A stretch of 64,000 bases of DNA from PALSA-1353 sp050014015. GTDB lineage: Bacteria > Planctomycetota > Phycisphaerae > Tepidisphaerales > Tepidisphaeraceae. Positions 33,020 through 43,000 of the stretch are shown here, in pieces (within the stretch, counting starts at the first letter, position 1; every line of letters starts with the position of its first letter). The translations under genes and the position numbers were made by a program. Under the pieces are notes generated by a model, which saw nothing but the letters and a program-made list of their open reading frames with translations, had not been told where the DNA came from and made no database searches. The stretch is taken from the NCBI GenBank assembly GCA_050014015.1, contig JBEKEC010000015.1:1-64000 (forward strand). The letters run 5' to 3'.

Positions 33020-36000
33020 CTAAGGCGCTCCAAGCATCATGTCCTGCCATTCCTTGGAAACCTTATCTTCAACGTTCTGTTGGTACTCGTAGGCTTGGCG
33101 GCCCGCGTCCGAGATTTGATCGCTGACCTGAGAGATATATCGCGAGAGCTGGCCCTGCTGGGCGATGGCGTTGGCCATGTTCTGTATCATCATTTGCCGG
33201 ACCTGAGAGCAGGCGTTGACCCATTTCAATTGCGCCTTGGCCGACGCGATGATCCTCGTCAGGATCGGCATGCTCTGATCCATCGATCCGCGCGGAGCGG
33301 CGAAGGAGACAACGTTGGCCAACCAGAAGACAACATTCCCTGGGAGCGGATAGGAGGTTATGGCGCAATACATATCCTCATCGACGCCTTGGCCATTGAG
33401 GTCGTATTGGAAGCGCACCTTCACCGCCTCGGCGCTGGGCTGAATTCCCTCGCTTCCGCTGGCGCTATCAAGGTAAATCTTGGCAAATTTCGGAGCGTCC
33501 TCGACGCTGACGACCCGGGCGTGTGCCAGTTGTTTTCGATACAGGGGAATGACAAATCGCTTGATATAGTCCGCCGGCTTGGCAAAGATGCGAATTTCGT
33601 GGCCCATGTAAATGTTGCCTTCGGCGAACTGTTGAGCAATCAAATCGGCGGCTCCCTCAATCCCGCTGACCATCTGTAAGCGCGCTTCGCGAATGCCGGC
33701 GACATAAGAACCCTCGGGATATACCAGCAATCCCGGCAGACCGCTGGGCGCATGAGCGAGGACCGTCGGCGAAACCATCGTCCACGGATCCTGATTCCAG
33801 TGGACTCCTCCCTCAAAATGCCAGCCCTCCGGCACAAGCAACGTGTAGGCCGGCCAGTTGTTGACCATCGGGTCTTCAATGACGGCCGGCTTCAAAGTGA
33901 TTCCGCCGCCGCCCAGATCGCGCGAGGCTTCCTCCCGACCGGGGCTTTGCGGCTCGGATCGCTGAAGCCAGTCTTCGCCAACGCCGCGCGGCGCGTCCTG
34001 CCGTGTGAGCACAAACGACTTGTCCCCCGCGTGAAGCGTTAATTGGTCTCCGTCAAGCGTGGCGGTGAACGGAAAATCCCTTCCCTGGCTGTTGACGCTG
34101 CCCTCCAGTTGCCCGGCCACGATATGGGCCGAGAGTGAGAACGTCTGATCGTTCCTGACCATGCTGCCGCTGATGCTTCCGTCGGCATTGGCAACGAGCA
34201 CCACGGTCATTCCCTCACATTTGAAAACTCCGGCGAAGCCGTCTCTTGGGGCGGGGGTGACGGGAGCCGGGGTGGCCACCGGCGGGGGGGTGTTTCCCGG
34301 CGGGGCGATGTTTCCCGGCGGTGTCACGACGGCGACGGTCACTTTCGCGAGCGCCGCTTCCGGATCGAGCTTGCCGTAACCCCACTCGCCGTTGGGAACC
34401 GCGCCGGTGACCGCCAAATCATGATCCGCCGTATCGCGGAGGATTTGTTTGATCTGGTTCTCCGTGAGGTTCGGGTTTTTCTCGAGCATCAGCGCGATGA
34501 CGCCGGCGGTATACGGGCAGGAGGCGCTGGTTCCGGCCCAGGCAAGGTGCTTGCCGTCCCGGGTGATCGACGCCGAGCCGCCCTCTTTCGACATGACACT
34601 CCCGACGGCCATGGCGGAGACGGTGTATTGCCCCGGAGCGGCGATGTCCGGCTTGACCGCGCCATCGCGGCGAAACCCTTCGTTTGAGTAGGCCGATATC
34701 TTCCCAATTTCGATCTGATCGCAGTAGGTGGTGCCTCCATCGGCGTTGTCCCATTGGTTCCGGAAATCGTACGATCCGACCGTAATCACGTCATCGGCAT
34801 CACCCGGAGATCCGACCACCATCTGATGGTCTCCGCCGAGTCCAAAGCTGCCGTTATCGACTTCAGGCAAGTACAGGTCGTAAACCCCGTGTGATACTTT
34901 CTCCGAATTGCCCGCGGCCAGGACCAGGTATTGCCCCGGGGGGAGTTCGATGACCAATGCGTCAGTACCACTCGGCAGGGGACTTAAGGAAATCTTATTG
35001 TCGTGTCTCAGCGATTTAATGGTGGCTTGATCGGCCGGGGCGAGATTGTCCGATGCGAAAAGCTGCAAACCGTCGCCGCCCGTTCCGCCTTGAGCGGATT
35101 TACACAGGTCCAGCCAGACATGTTTCTTGTCCGATCCCACGAGAAATTTATCCAACCCGATGAGGCGCAAATTCCAATCGTCGCGCGAGTCGAAAAGCGC
35201 CGCGAGAATGGTTTGTTTCTTGACGAAAAGCTCGACCGGCGCGCCGAATCCGCCGTTCAGTTCACCCTTTCGGGCGGGACCATAACGGCCGCGGGCGTGC
35301 ATGACGTTCTGCCCTTCGTTGCCGGCCGCAGCGCAGATCGCCACACCGGGCAGCTCGCCGCCGTTGACGATCTGGTTGAAGCCATGTTCTTGCTCTCCCG
35401 TGCCGTCGTGGGGCGTGTCGTGGCCGCCATAGCTCAGGCTGATCACGCAGGGTTCGTGGAGTTGCGAGGCGATCTGGGTGATCCAGTAGGCGCCCTGCAC
35501 TCCGTCCGAGCCGTCATTTTCGAGATTTTGGGGATCGTCCACGTACGAATTTACAATGACGAGGTCGGCATCCGGCGCAACGCCCAAGCCGTTGCCGGCG
35601 GCTGTGCCGGCGCATGCCGTGCCATGACCAAAGCTGTCGGTCCTGGGGATTTTGATCTGCCCCTTGATGGCTGCGTTGATCTGGGCATTGGTGTAGACCG
35701 TGCCCAGGGGCTTGCCGGTGTCGTCCGCGAGGACCGGCGGGGCCGATCCGACCTTGTGATTGGATTGCTCCCAGGTGTTATCAAAGATGTCCCAGAGATA
35801 GAGGATGCGAGAGGTCCCGTCGGGATTCATGAAATCCTGATGCCGCCAGTCGATGCCGGTATCGACGATCCCGACGACCACGCCCTTGCCGGTCAGACCT
35901 TGATGGTCGAACTTCACGGCATCGCCGGTGCCGCCGCCGCCGCCCAAATCACGGGCGGTTTCCCCGCCAGGCGAAGTTTGCAGTTGCGGTTTTGGGGGCT

Positions 36001-36487
36001 TGGGGATGCAGCCGCTGGGCATCGGCGCGACGGACCTGACTCCTGCGACATCCGCCACCTGATTCAAGTCCCGGGCGTGCACCGCCGCATAAATCGTGTC
36101 GCCCAGATGCATTTGGATGGTGGCGCCGGCGGCGGCGATCGCCTTGACATCCGCGTCGGGGGTGATGCGGATGGCAACTTCAAAGACGTCCGTCGTCCCT
36201 GGGGCCGGATAGCCCACTTCATCCGGAGGGGGAAGCTGGCTGGCACCCTCCTCCGAAGGTGACAAATCGCGCGAGACCTCGGATGCCGACGCCAGTCTCT
36301 GGAGCGACGGCGCCAACTTCGACGGCGGCCCCAAGTCGCGGCTGGTGTCGGAAAGACTGATGCCCGGACCGGATGGAATCGTTTGGCTGGGATTGCTATT
36401 GCCGGAACATCCGGCAGCGACTCCCGCCAAAAAACCCACGCCGATTGCCGCCGATCGCTTCCAAAATCCATGGCAAATGCGAGTCAT
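33020..36487 (-). CDS. Subtilisin-like (S8) serine protease lipoprotein with accessory domains
   Basis: This is a 1155-residue protein. ATG 36487 follows AGAGGAAG. The signal ends in a lipobox (VAAGC, Cys27). The catalytic triad is Asp209 (VDTGIDWRH), His288 (GHGTACAG) and Ser654 (GTSASCP). The catalytic domain carries a large insertion between the His and Ser regions. A Pro-rich linker (about 745-765) leads to a small beta-domain (about 768-850) that also occurs in the proteins at 43924-46503 and 46525-48282. The C-terminal region is unassigned and ends in a helical segment. R-D-L tetrapeptides of the SRDL/ARDL type occur four times, before and after the catalytic domain. It is probably a surface or periplasmic protease. 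Confidence 0.9.
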   Translation of the reverse strand: MTRICHGFWKRSAAIGVGFLAGVAAGCSGNSNPSQTIPSGPGISLSDTSRDLGPPSKLAPSLQRLASASEVSRDLSPSEEGASQLPPPDEVGYPAPGTTDVFEVAIRITPDADVKAIAAAGATIQMHLGDTIYAAVHARDLNQVADVAGVRSVAPMPSGCIPKPPKPQLQTSPGGETARDLGGGGGTGDAVKFDHQGLTGKGVVVGIVDTGIDWRHQDFMNPDGTSRILYLWDIFDNTWEQSNHKVGSAPPVLADDTGKPLGTVYTNAQINAAIKGQIKIPRTDSFGHGTACAGTAAGNGLGVAPDADLVIVNSYVDDPQNLENDGSDGVQGAYWITQIASQLHEPCVISLSYGGHDTPHDGTGEQEHGFNQIVNGGELPGVAICAAAGNEGQNVMHARGRYGPARKGELNGGFGAPVELFVKKQTILAALFDSRDDWNLRLIGLDKFLVGSDKKHVWLDLCKSAQGGTGGDGLQLFASDNLAPADQATIKSLRHDNKISLSPLPSGTDALVIELPPGQYLVLAAGNSEKVSHGVYDLYLPEVDNGSFGLGGDHQMVVGSPGDADDVITVGSYDFRNQWDNADGGTTYCDQIEIGKISAYSNEGFRRDGAVKPDIAAPGQYTVSAMAVGSVMSKEGGSASITRDGKHLAWAGTSASCPYTAGVIALMLEKNPNLTENQIKQILRDTADHDLAVTGAVPNGEWGYGKLDPEAALAKVTVAVVTPPGNIAPPGNTPPPVATPAPVTPAPRDGFAGVFKCEGMTVVLVANADGSISGSMVRNDQTFSLSAHIVAGQLEGSVNSQGRDFPFTATLDGDQLTLHAGDKSFVLTRQDAPRGVGEDWLQRSEPQSPGREEASRDLGGGGITLKPAVIEDPMVNNWPAYTLLVPEGWHFEGGVHWNQDPWTMVSPTVLAHAPSGLPGLLVYPEGSYVAGIREARLQMVSGIEGAADLIAQQFAEGNIYMGHEIRIFAKPADYIKRFVIPLYRKQLAHARVVSVEDAPKFAKIYLDSASGSEGIQPSAEAVKVRFQYDLNGQGVDEDMYCAITSYPLPGNVVFWLANVVSFAAPRGSMDQSMPILTRIIASAKAQLKWVNACSQVRQMMIQNMANAIAQQGQLSRYISQVSDQISDAGRQAYEYQQNVEDKVSKEWQDMMLGAP

Positions 36488-36535
36488 AGGCTTCCTCTCG
36501 TGTTGATGTTCCATCGTCCCTGCCGCTCAATTCCA

Positions 36536-37285
36536 TCATTGGAACGGATTCCCGCCACCGCCGCCTCCGCCGCCTTGCCCGCCGCCGGAGGGGGCGAAGA
36601 ACGCCTTGAAAATAGGCTCGGCCTGCTTCAAGTTGGAGAAGTAGCCCTTGAGATTCGCTCCCAAAATCTGCGGCGTCACGCCGACGTTGTCGAACGGCTG
36701 CTGCAACAGCAACGTGTGGTTCTGGCCCAGCACAAAAAAGGTGATCCCCATTTGCTCGTTGGCGGAAAGCAGATCAATCAGCGATTGCGAGCTGGGCGCC
36801 CCATTTTTATCGATCTGGCACAGCACGCAGGTGATCCAGATCACGCTCTGGTCTTTTGATAACGAGACGTCGATGGGAAAGGTCCAATCCATCCCGTCGT
36901 CGGTCTTCGCTTTGACCTTCATCTCGTAATACGTCTTGTCATCCTCGGGAGTCAGACCCATCTTCTGTAGCGTGGCCCCCAGGGCCGCGTAAGTCAGCGG
37001 CTGGCCGCTTCCGGTATCGCCTCCGTTGAGGTCCAGGTCGCGCGCCGAGGACTTGGTATTAAGCACGTCCTCCGGCTGCGCATTGGCCAGATCGCGCGCA
37101 TTGTTCGCGCTGGCGGTGGAACCCGGCTGGGCCGGCGGTTCAATCGAGCGCGGGTTTGCCGGCAGCGAAACCGGCGCGGCGGCGGCGGGCTTTTCTCCGC
37201 TCGAACATCCCACCGACAAGGCAACCAGCGACGAGGCGACCGTAGCCACAAACATCGCACGTAAAGATACGTTGGTGCATTTCAT
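36536..37285 (-). CDS. Paralogous small lipoprotein 1 with Gly-rich PFQ tail
   Basis: This is a 249-residue predicted lipoprotein (signal ending in ALSVGC, Cys27). A Pro/Ala-rich spacer contains NARDLANAQPEDVL and SARDLDLNGG. A globular domain follows, with GQPLTYAALGATLQKMGLTP, then SLSKDQSVIWITCVLCQIDK, then LLSANEQMGITFFVLGQ. The tail is poly-Gly ending in NPFQ. The function is unrecognised. It is one of four tandem paralogues, all with Cys27, and lies 48 bp downstream of the S8 protease start in the opposite sense of reading order, so it is read before the protease on the same strand. Confidence 0.85.
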   Translation of the reverse strand: MKCTNVSLRAMFVATVASSLVALSVGCSSGEKPAAAAPVSLPANPRSIEPPAQPGSTASANNARDLANAQPEDVLNTKSSARDLDLNGGDTGSGQPLTYAALGATLQKMGLTPEDDKTYYEMKVKAKTDDGMDWTFPIDVSLSKDQSVIWITCVLCQIDKNGAPSSQSLIDLLSANEQMGITFFVLGQNHTLLLQQPFDNVGVTPQILGANLKGYFSNLKQAEPIFKAFFAPSGGGQGGGGGGGGNPFQ

Positions 37286-37344
37286 GATTTCCCTTTCAAA
37301 AACGGATGGCCTTTGCGAATTTCCATTGCGAACGTCACGTTAAA

Positions 37345-38094
37345 TTATTGGAACGGATTGCCGCCTCCGCCGCCTTGCCCGCCGCTGGGGTTGCCGAAGA
37401 ACGGCTTAAAAAGAGGCTCGCTCAGCTTCAGGCAGGTGAAGAAGCTTTTGAGACTTGCTCCCAAAATCTGCGGGGTGATGCCGATGTTGGGGATAGGCTC
37501 CTGCAAAAACAACGAGTGGTCTTGACTGAGGGCAAAGTTGGAGGTTGCCAATAGGTTATTGGCTTCAAGGAGATTGATCAGCGATTCCGCGCTGGGAGAC
37601 CCATTTTTATCGATCGGGCATAGATTGCAATTGATCCATACCACGCCCTGGTCCTTCGATAATGAAGCGTCTATTATAAATGTCCACTCGGCCCCGTCCG
37701 CTGTCGTCGCTTTGACCTTCATCGCCCAAAACGGATTTTTATCCTCGGGGGTCAAGCCGAGTTTCTGAAGCGCCGCTCCAAGGGTCTCATAGGTCAGCGG
37801 TTGGCCGCCTTGGGCCTCGCCTCCGTTGATATCCCGCTCCTGCGCCGGCTTGAAATCCAACACGTCCTCAGGCTGCGCGTTGGCCAGATCGCGCGCATTG
37901 TTCACGCTGGCGGTGGAATCCGGCTGGGCGGGCGCCTCCAACGAGCGCGGGCTTTGGGGGAGCGAAAGAGGCGAAGTCGCGATGGCGCTATTCCGGCCGG
38001 CGCTGCCGCTGGAGCATCCCGCGGACAAGGCAAACAATGACGATGCGACCGTGACCACAAACAGTGCACGTAAAGACACGCTAGTGCGATTCAT
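37345..38094 (-). CDS. Paralogous small lipoprotein 2 with Gly-rich PFQ tail
   Basis: This is a 249-residue lipoprotein starting at ATG 38094 after GAAAGGG; the frame continues 20 codons upstream into the preceding gene's spacer. The lipobox ends at Cys27 (ALSAGC). The spacer holds NARDLANAQPEDVL and QERDINGG. The domain shares SLSKDQGVVWINCNLCPIDK and LLEANNLLATSNFALSQD with its neighbours. The tail is GGQGGGGGNPFQ. It is most similar in layout to the neighbours on either side, which indicates tandem duplication. Confidence 0.85.
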   Translation of the reverse strand: MNRTSVSLRALFVVTVASSLFALSAGCSSGSAGRNSAIATSPLSLPQSPRSLEAPAQPDSTASVNNARDLANAQPEDVLDFKPAQERDINGGEAQGGQPLTYETLGAALQKLGLTPEDKNPFWAMKVKATTADGAEWTFIIDASLSKDQGVVWINCNLCPIDKNGSPSAESLINLLEANNLLATSNFALSQDHSLFLQEPIPNIGITPQILGASLKSFFTCLKLSEPLFKPFFGNPSGGQGGGGGNPFQ

Positions 38095-38154
38095 GATTGC
38101 CCTTTCATAAACGGATTGCCTTTGCGAATTTCCATTGCGAACGTCACGGTTCAA

Positions 38155-38883
38155 TCATTGGAACGGACCGCCGCCACCGTTTGGGTTCGCGCTGAAGAAT
38201 CCCCTGTAGAGCGGTTCGCTGGCCTTCAGTAAACGGAAGAACTCCTTGAGGCTTTCTCCCAGGACGCTTGGCGACACGCCGACGTTGGGCACGGACTGCT
38301 GCAACAGCAACTCGCGGTCGCTTCGCAGGAGGAAGAAGCAGGTGCCCATTATGCTGTTGGCGGTCAGCAGGTCCATCATCGACTGCGCGCTGGGCGCCGC
38401 ATTCTTGTCCACCTGGCCAAACATGCAGTTGATCCAGATGACGTTCTGGCCCTTGGACAATGAAACGTTGATCGGGAAGGTCCAATCCATCCCGTCGTCG
38501 GTGGTCGCCTTGACCTTCATCTCCCAGTACGTCTTGTCGTCCTCGGGGGTCAAACCGATTTTCTGTAGCGCGGCCCCCAGGGCCTGATAGGTCAGCGGTT
38601 GGCCGGCCTGCGCATCGCCTCCGTTGAGGCCCACGTCGCGCTCCGACGGCTTGGAATTAAGCACCTCCTCCGGCTGCGCATTGGCCAGATCGCGCGCATT
38701 GTTCGCGCTGGCGGTCGAACCCGCTTGGTCCGGTGCCTCAACCGACCGCGGATTTTCCAGCAGCGAAACAGACGCCGGCGCGATTGGTTTTTCCCCGCTG
38801 GAGCATCCCGCGGAAAAGGCAAATAATGACGATGCGACCGTAACCACAAAGATGGCGCGCAAAGATAAGTTAGTGCGATTCAT
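38155..38883 (-). CDS. Paralogous small lipoprotein 3 with Gly-rich PFQ tail
   Basis: This is a 242-residue lipoprotein with Cys27 (AFSAGC). The spacer holds NARDLANAQPEEVL and SERDVGLNGG. The domain is GQPLTYQALGAALQKIGLTP, SLSKGQNVIWINCMFGQVDK, and LLTANSIMGTCFFLLRSD. The tail is short (GGGGPFQ). The intergenic spacer (60 bp) before the next gene is repeated almost exactly upstream of the other paralogues, including GAAAGGG before the ATG. Confidence 0.85.
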   Translation of the reverse strand: MNRTNLSLRAIFVVTVASSLFAFSAGCSSGEKPIAPASVSLLENPRSVEAPDQAGSTASANNARDLANAQPEEVLNSKPSERDVGLNGGDAQAGQPLTYQALGAALQKIGLTPEDDKTYWEMKVKATTDDGMDWTFPINVSLSKGQNVIWINCMFGQVDKNAAPSAQSMMDLLTANSIMGTCFFLLRSDRELLLQQSVPNVGVSPSVLGESLKEFFRLLKASEPLYRGFFSANPNGGGGPFQ

Positions 38884-38943
38884 GATTGCCCTTTCAAAAA
38901 TGAATGGCCTTTGCGAATTTCCATTGCGAACGTCACGTTCAAA

Positions 38944-39735
38944 TCATTGGAACGGATTGCCGCCGCCGGGGTTACCGCCGCCGGGGTTGCCGCCGCCGGG
39001 GTTGCCACCGCCGGGATTTCCGCCGCCGGTGTTGCCGCCTTGGCCGCCTTGCTGCATCCAGCCGCCCCAGAGCGGTTGCGTCTTGTGCACGGTTTCGAAG
39101 ACGTAGGAGATCGCCTGTTTCAGGAGGTCCTGATTGACGTTGGTATTGGCGATCCCCAGAAGCAGGAACAGCTTTGTGTCCACGATGCCGAAGGATGCCG
39201 GGCAAATGCTGCTGTTGGCCGCCAGAAGTTTCAAGAGCGCATCCTGGGACGCCCATCCCTGCGGGTCGACGTTGAACATCGGAACGACCATATAGATGGC
39301 CTTCCCGTCCTGGCTCAAGCTGACGCCGAACGGATAGGTGAGACCCGATTCATCCTTGATGCTGTAAAGATAGACGTTGTTGTTCAGTTGGGGATTGCCG
39401 CCAATGCTCTGAAGCATTTGCCCCAGTGTTTCCATTGTCAGCGTGCCGCCGCCGGCGGCGGGCTGGCCGTTATCGCCAAAATCAAACCCGCGAGCCGCCG
39501 CACCGCCGGTTAGCGAGTGCTCGTTGACAGCGGTCGCATCGCCGCCGGCCGAGATTGACCGCGAGGTCAAAACTCCAAGTCCACGCACGGAACTGGCGGA
39601 CGGCGGAATAGTGTTCGCCGGCACCTGAGCCGTGGAAGGCCCGGAATTGCTGGCGCAACCGACTGCGCCGGCCATCAGTATTGACGCAGCCGTTGCTAAA
39701 AAGTTCCCACAAAGCCGCGAACGCGATTGACGCAT
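38944..39735 (-). CDS. Paralogous lipoprotein 4, divergent, with GGGNP repeat tail
   Basis: This is a 263-residue lipoprotein starting at ATG 39735 after GGAGG. Its signal ends at Cys27 (GAVGC), as in the three downstream paralogues. The R-D-L motifs are degenerate here (SVRGLG, TSRSIS, AARGFDFG). The domain keeps LTMETLGQMLQSIGG, SLSQDGKAIYMVVPM, and LLAANSSICPASFGI. The tail is five to six GGGNP repeats ending in NPFQ. It is the first gene of the set and probably the ancestor or most diverged copy. Confidence 0.85.
   Translation of the reverse strand: MRQSRSRLCGNFLATAASILMAGAVGCASNSGPSTAQVPANTIPPSASSVRGLGVLTSRSISAGGDATAVNEHSLTGGAAARGFDFGDNGQPAAGGGTLTMETLGQMLQSIGGNPQLNNNVYLYSIKDESGLTYPFGVSLSQDGKAIYMVVPMFNVDPQGWASQDALLKLLAANSSICPASFGIVDTKLFLLLGIANTNVNQDLLKQAISYVFETVHKTQPLWGGWMQQGGQGGNTGGGNPGGGNPGGGNPGGGNPGGGNPFQ
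38955..39048. repeat. Tandem 15-bp repeat encoding GGGNP
   Basis: Five near-exact copies of a ccgccgccggggttg unit, with slight drift in the outer copies. It encodes the C-terminal tail of the lipoprotein. Confidence 0.85.
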
Positions 39736-40066
39736 AAAATGCCTCCAGGCTTTAGATTTGCCTAAAAAGAAATATAGCGCTGAACAAGCCGCCCCGATTT
39801 GCAATACATCATGCGGCAAGGCTAATTGCGTTGCAGGAAAATAGCAAGATTCGCCGCCGCGATAGACGCTCCGCGTTCCAATCCGACCAAATAATCCCAC
39901 GCGAATTTCCTTGAAGTGGCCAGATAACCCAGAGAATCATTTGTCAACAAGCTGCGGTCGCCGATGGCGAGGTTCCAGTTCGATCGTGAGCGACGCGGGA
40001 TGCCAACTGGGCTTGAACGTGAACGCAATCTATACTGATGCACGGATACCTATGGGCTCTTGGACG
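39736..40066. other. Divergent intergenic region
   Basis: These 331 bases separate the lipoprotein set (minus) from the TPR-CHAT gene (plus). It must hold two promoters, but I cannot place them. An open frame back to 39911 exists in front of the TPR-CHAT gene but shows no coding-like content. Confidence 0.5.
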
Positions 40067-43000
40067 ATGTTGAATCGCCGGGCAATTTTGGACTCAACCG
40101 CGAGCGCGATCCGGAGGATTCCGCTGCTGTTCCAGGCGGCTCTCTCGATCGCGCTGCTCGGCGCAGTCGGCGTCATCGCGTCGGCATCTGAATCGGCAAC
40201 CGCTCCATCTAGCCAGGTATCCAGCGATCGCGACGCCGCCCTCGCCCAGGCCCGCGCCCATTGGGCTTCCGCTCTTGGCGCCTGGAACAGCGGACAGCTC
40301 GATCGCGCCCTTTCCGAGGGACAGGCGACGCTCGACGCATACCAAAAAGTTTACGGCGACCGCGACGATCCCGACGTCGCCCGGACTTTGTCCGGCGTGG
40401 CAGTCTGCCTACTGCGCCTGGATCGAGCCGATGAAGCGCTGCCCAAATTCCACGCGGTGATGGAGATGTACCAACGGCTATACAAAGACCAGGACCGGGA
40501 CGAGTTGGGAATCGCAACGGGCAACGTCGGTTGGTGCCTTCATTGCCTGGATCGCGACCAGGAGGCTTTGCAATATTGTCGGACCGGCCTGGAAATTCAG
40601 CAGCGCGTTCATAAGGGCAAGGACGATCCGAGCGTGGTCGTGGGATTGCAGGACCTGGCAATCTGCCTGCAAGACCTCGAACGCTATCAAGAGGCGTTGA
40701 AACCGTACCGGGATGCTTTCGAAATGCATCGCCGCCTCTGCGGCGGCCAGGATCGGTTGGAATTGGCGCAGAGCGAAGACCGCGTCGCTTTATGCCTGAA
40801 GCAACTCGGCCGCAGCGCCGAAGGTTTGCCGCTCTATCAGGCGGAATTGGAAATGCGGCAGCGGATTTACAAGGGCCAGGATCATGCGGACGTCGCTCAG
40901 ACCGAGGAGAACGTGGCCGGTTGCCTGGACGACCTGGGCCGCAGCGACGAAGCCCTGCCGATGTATCGGGCCGTGCTGCAAATGAGGCGGAGAATCTTCG
41001 GCGGGCGCGATGCCCCGGACCTCGCCGGCAGCCTAAATGATCTGGCTTCTTGTCTTGATTACCTGGGTCGCAGCGCTGAAGCCTTGCCAATGTACGAGGC
41101 CGCTCTGGACATGGAAAAGCGGCTGTGTAACGGCGTCGATGATTCGGATTTGGCGACCGACATGAGCAACGTTGCCCAATGCATCGGCGGTCTTGGCCGC
41201 GAGGCCGAAGCGCTGCCGATGTTTCAAGCCGCTTTGCAAATGCGGTCGCGGCTCTCGGAGGGTAAGGATGACACGGACGTTGCGGAGAGCTTGGATAGCG
41301 TGGCCGGTTGCCTCGATGCGCTTGGCCGCAGCGCCGATGCGTTGCCGATGCATTGGGCCGCGTTGCAAATGCGGGGCCGCATCTATAAGGGTCAGAATCA
41401 CCCGGACCTCGCCGAGAGCTTCAATAACGTGGGCGATTGTCTTGGCTGTCTGGGTCGTGCCGGGGCGGCTTTGCCGATGTATCAAGCCGCTCTGGATATG
41501 CGGCGCCACATCTATGGCGATCAGGACCACCCGGATCTTGCGGCGAGCATGACCGATGTCGCTTTTGAGCTGGCTGTTCTGGGCCGCGCAGGCGAGGCGC
41601 TGCCGCTGGCCCGAGCCAGCGTTCAGATGGCCGAACGGCTCAAAAGTCCCGCTCTGTTCCGGTATAGCAGCGTCCTGGGGAGCCTGCTGCTTTATACGGG
41701 CGATCCCGCCGGAGCGGCCAAAGCCTTCGAGGAATCAATCGACGCGCTCGAACAAGCCAGAGCCGCGCTGGGCGGCGACGATCAGGATCGCATGGGATTC
41801 ATGAGCGCCAATCAAGGCTGGGACCCTTTCTGCGGAATGGTCCGGGCAGAACTGGCCCTGAAGCACGCGGATTCCGCCGCCGAATACCTGGATCGCGGAA
41901 GAGCCAAGAGTTTGCTGGACATCCTCGAGCGCGGCGAGCGCCTTACCGACGGCGATTTGCTCGACCCGATCGAGAAGAAGGCCGCGCTCTCCAACGACAC
42001 GCAGGAATTGCAGCAAATCCAGGAGGCCAGGACCGCCGTGACCGTCGCCGAGAATCAGGTCCGGCAACTGACGTCGCAGATCAATCACGCCCGCGCTCTC
42101 AACAGCGATGAGGGGCTGGCTGAAATCAAACAACTGCTGCCGAAACTAAACCTGGCGTGCCAACAATATGCCGATGCCCACCGCCGCAAATTCAACCTCG
42201 CTGGCCGAACGACCTTCACCGAAGCCACCACTTCGGTCCAGATTCAGTCCCTCTTGCAGCCGCACCAGCACCTGCTTATGTACTCGATCACCGCGTATGA
42301 TGCGGTGGTGCTGGTCGTCGGGCCTTCCGGAGAGCCGATCGCCGGCGCGTATCTGACTCAACCGGATGGAAAGACCCGGCTATCGGGCTGGGCGCTGAGT
42401 CAGTTGATTGGCAGCTATCGGCGTGACGTAGTGCGGCATGGAATCGATTCGGTCCGCGGGGTCAGGCTGGCCCAGACGGATGCGGCCACGCGACCCCAGG
42501 ACGACATGGCGGCCGACGGCTACCAACTTTTCCGCCAATTGATCCCCGACCAGGTATGGAGCGAGATAAAAGATGACCAGCTCGTTTACGTGGTGCCCGA
42601 CGCGGCGATGAGCGGGCTGCCTCTCGAAATGCTCATCGTGCAGAAACCGCAAGGTCCGCGGGCCAAGAATAATGTCTATTGGCTCGACAAGGGCCCGCTG
42701 CTTTGTTACGGCCCTTCGGCGGCGGCGCTGTTGGAACTTCGTCGTCAGGAGCCGGATCGCGGCCAGAAAAGTTACGTTCATCAGGCGGTATTGCTGGGCG
42801 ATCCGATATTGCAGCGCAATGCGGCCGACCAGCAGCGCCTGCCGCCGCCGCAGTCCGGCGCGGTGGTCACCGGCATCCAGCCCGGATCGAGCGCCGAGGC
42901 GATCGGCCTTCGCAACGGCGCGGTCGTTGTCGCGTACGGATTGATCAGCGTGGTCTCCAAGGACCAATTTGACGAAGCCGTGGACAAGCTCGAATTGCTG

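Noticed and set aside
38095..38946. TGA codons between the lipoprotein paralogues followed by in-phase open sequence into the next gene
   Set aside because: The spacers are exactly 60 bases because of tandem duplication, carry GAAAGGG ribosome sites before each ATG, and have no conserved peptide. These are ordinary stops, unlike the TGA codons in the first 4.7 kb.
38955..39048. Short tandem repeat considered as a CRISPR array
   Set aside because: Direct 15-bp units without spacers, in frame within a gene, encoding GGGNP.
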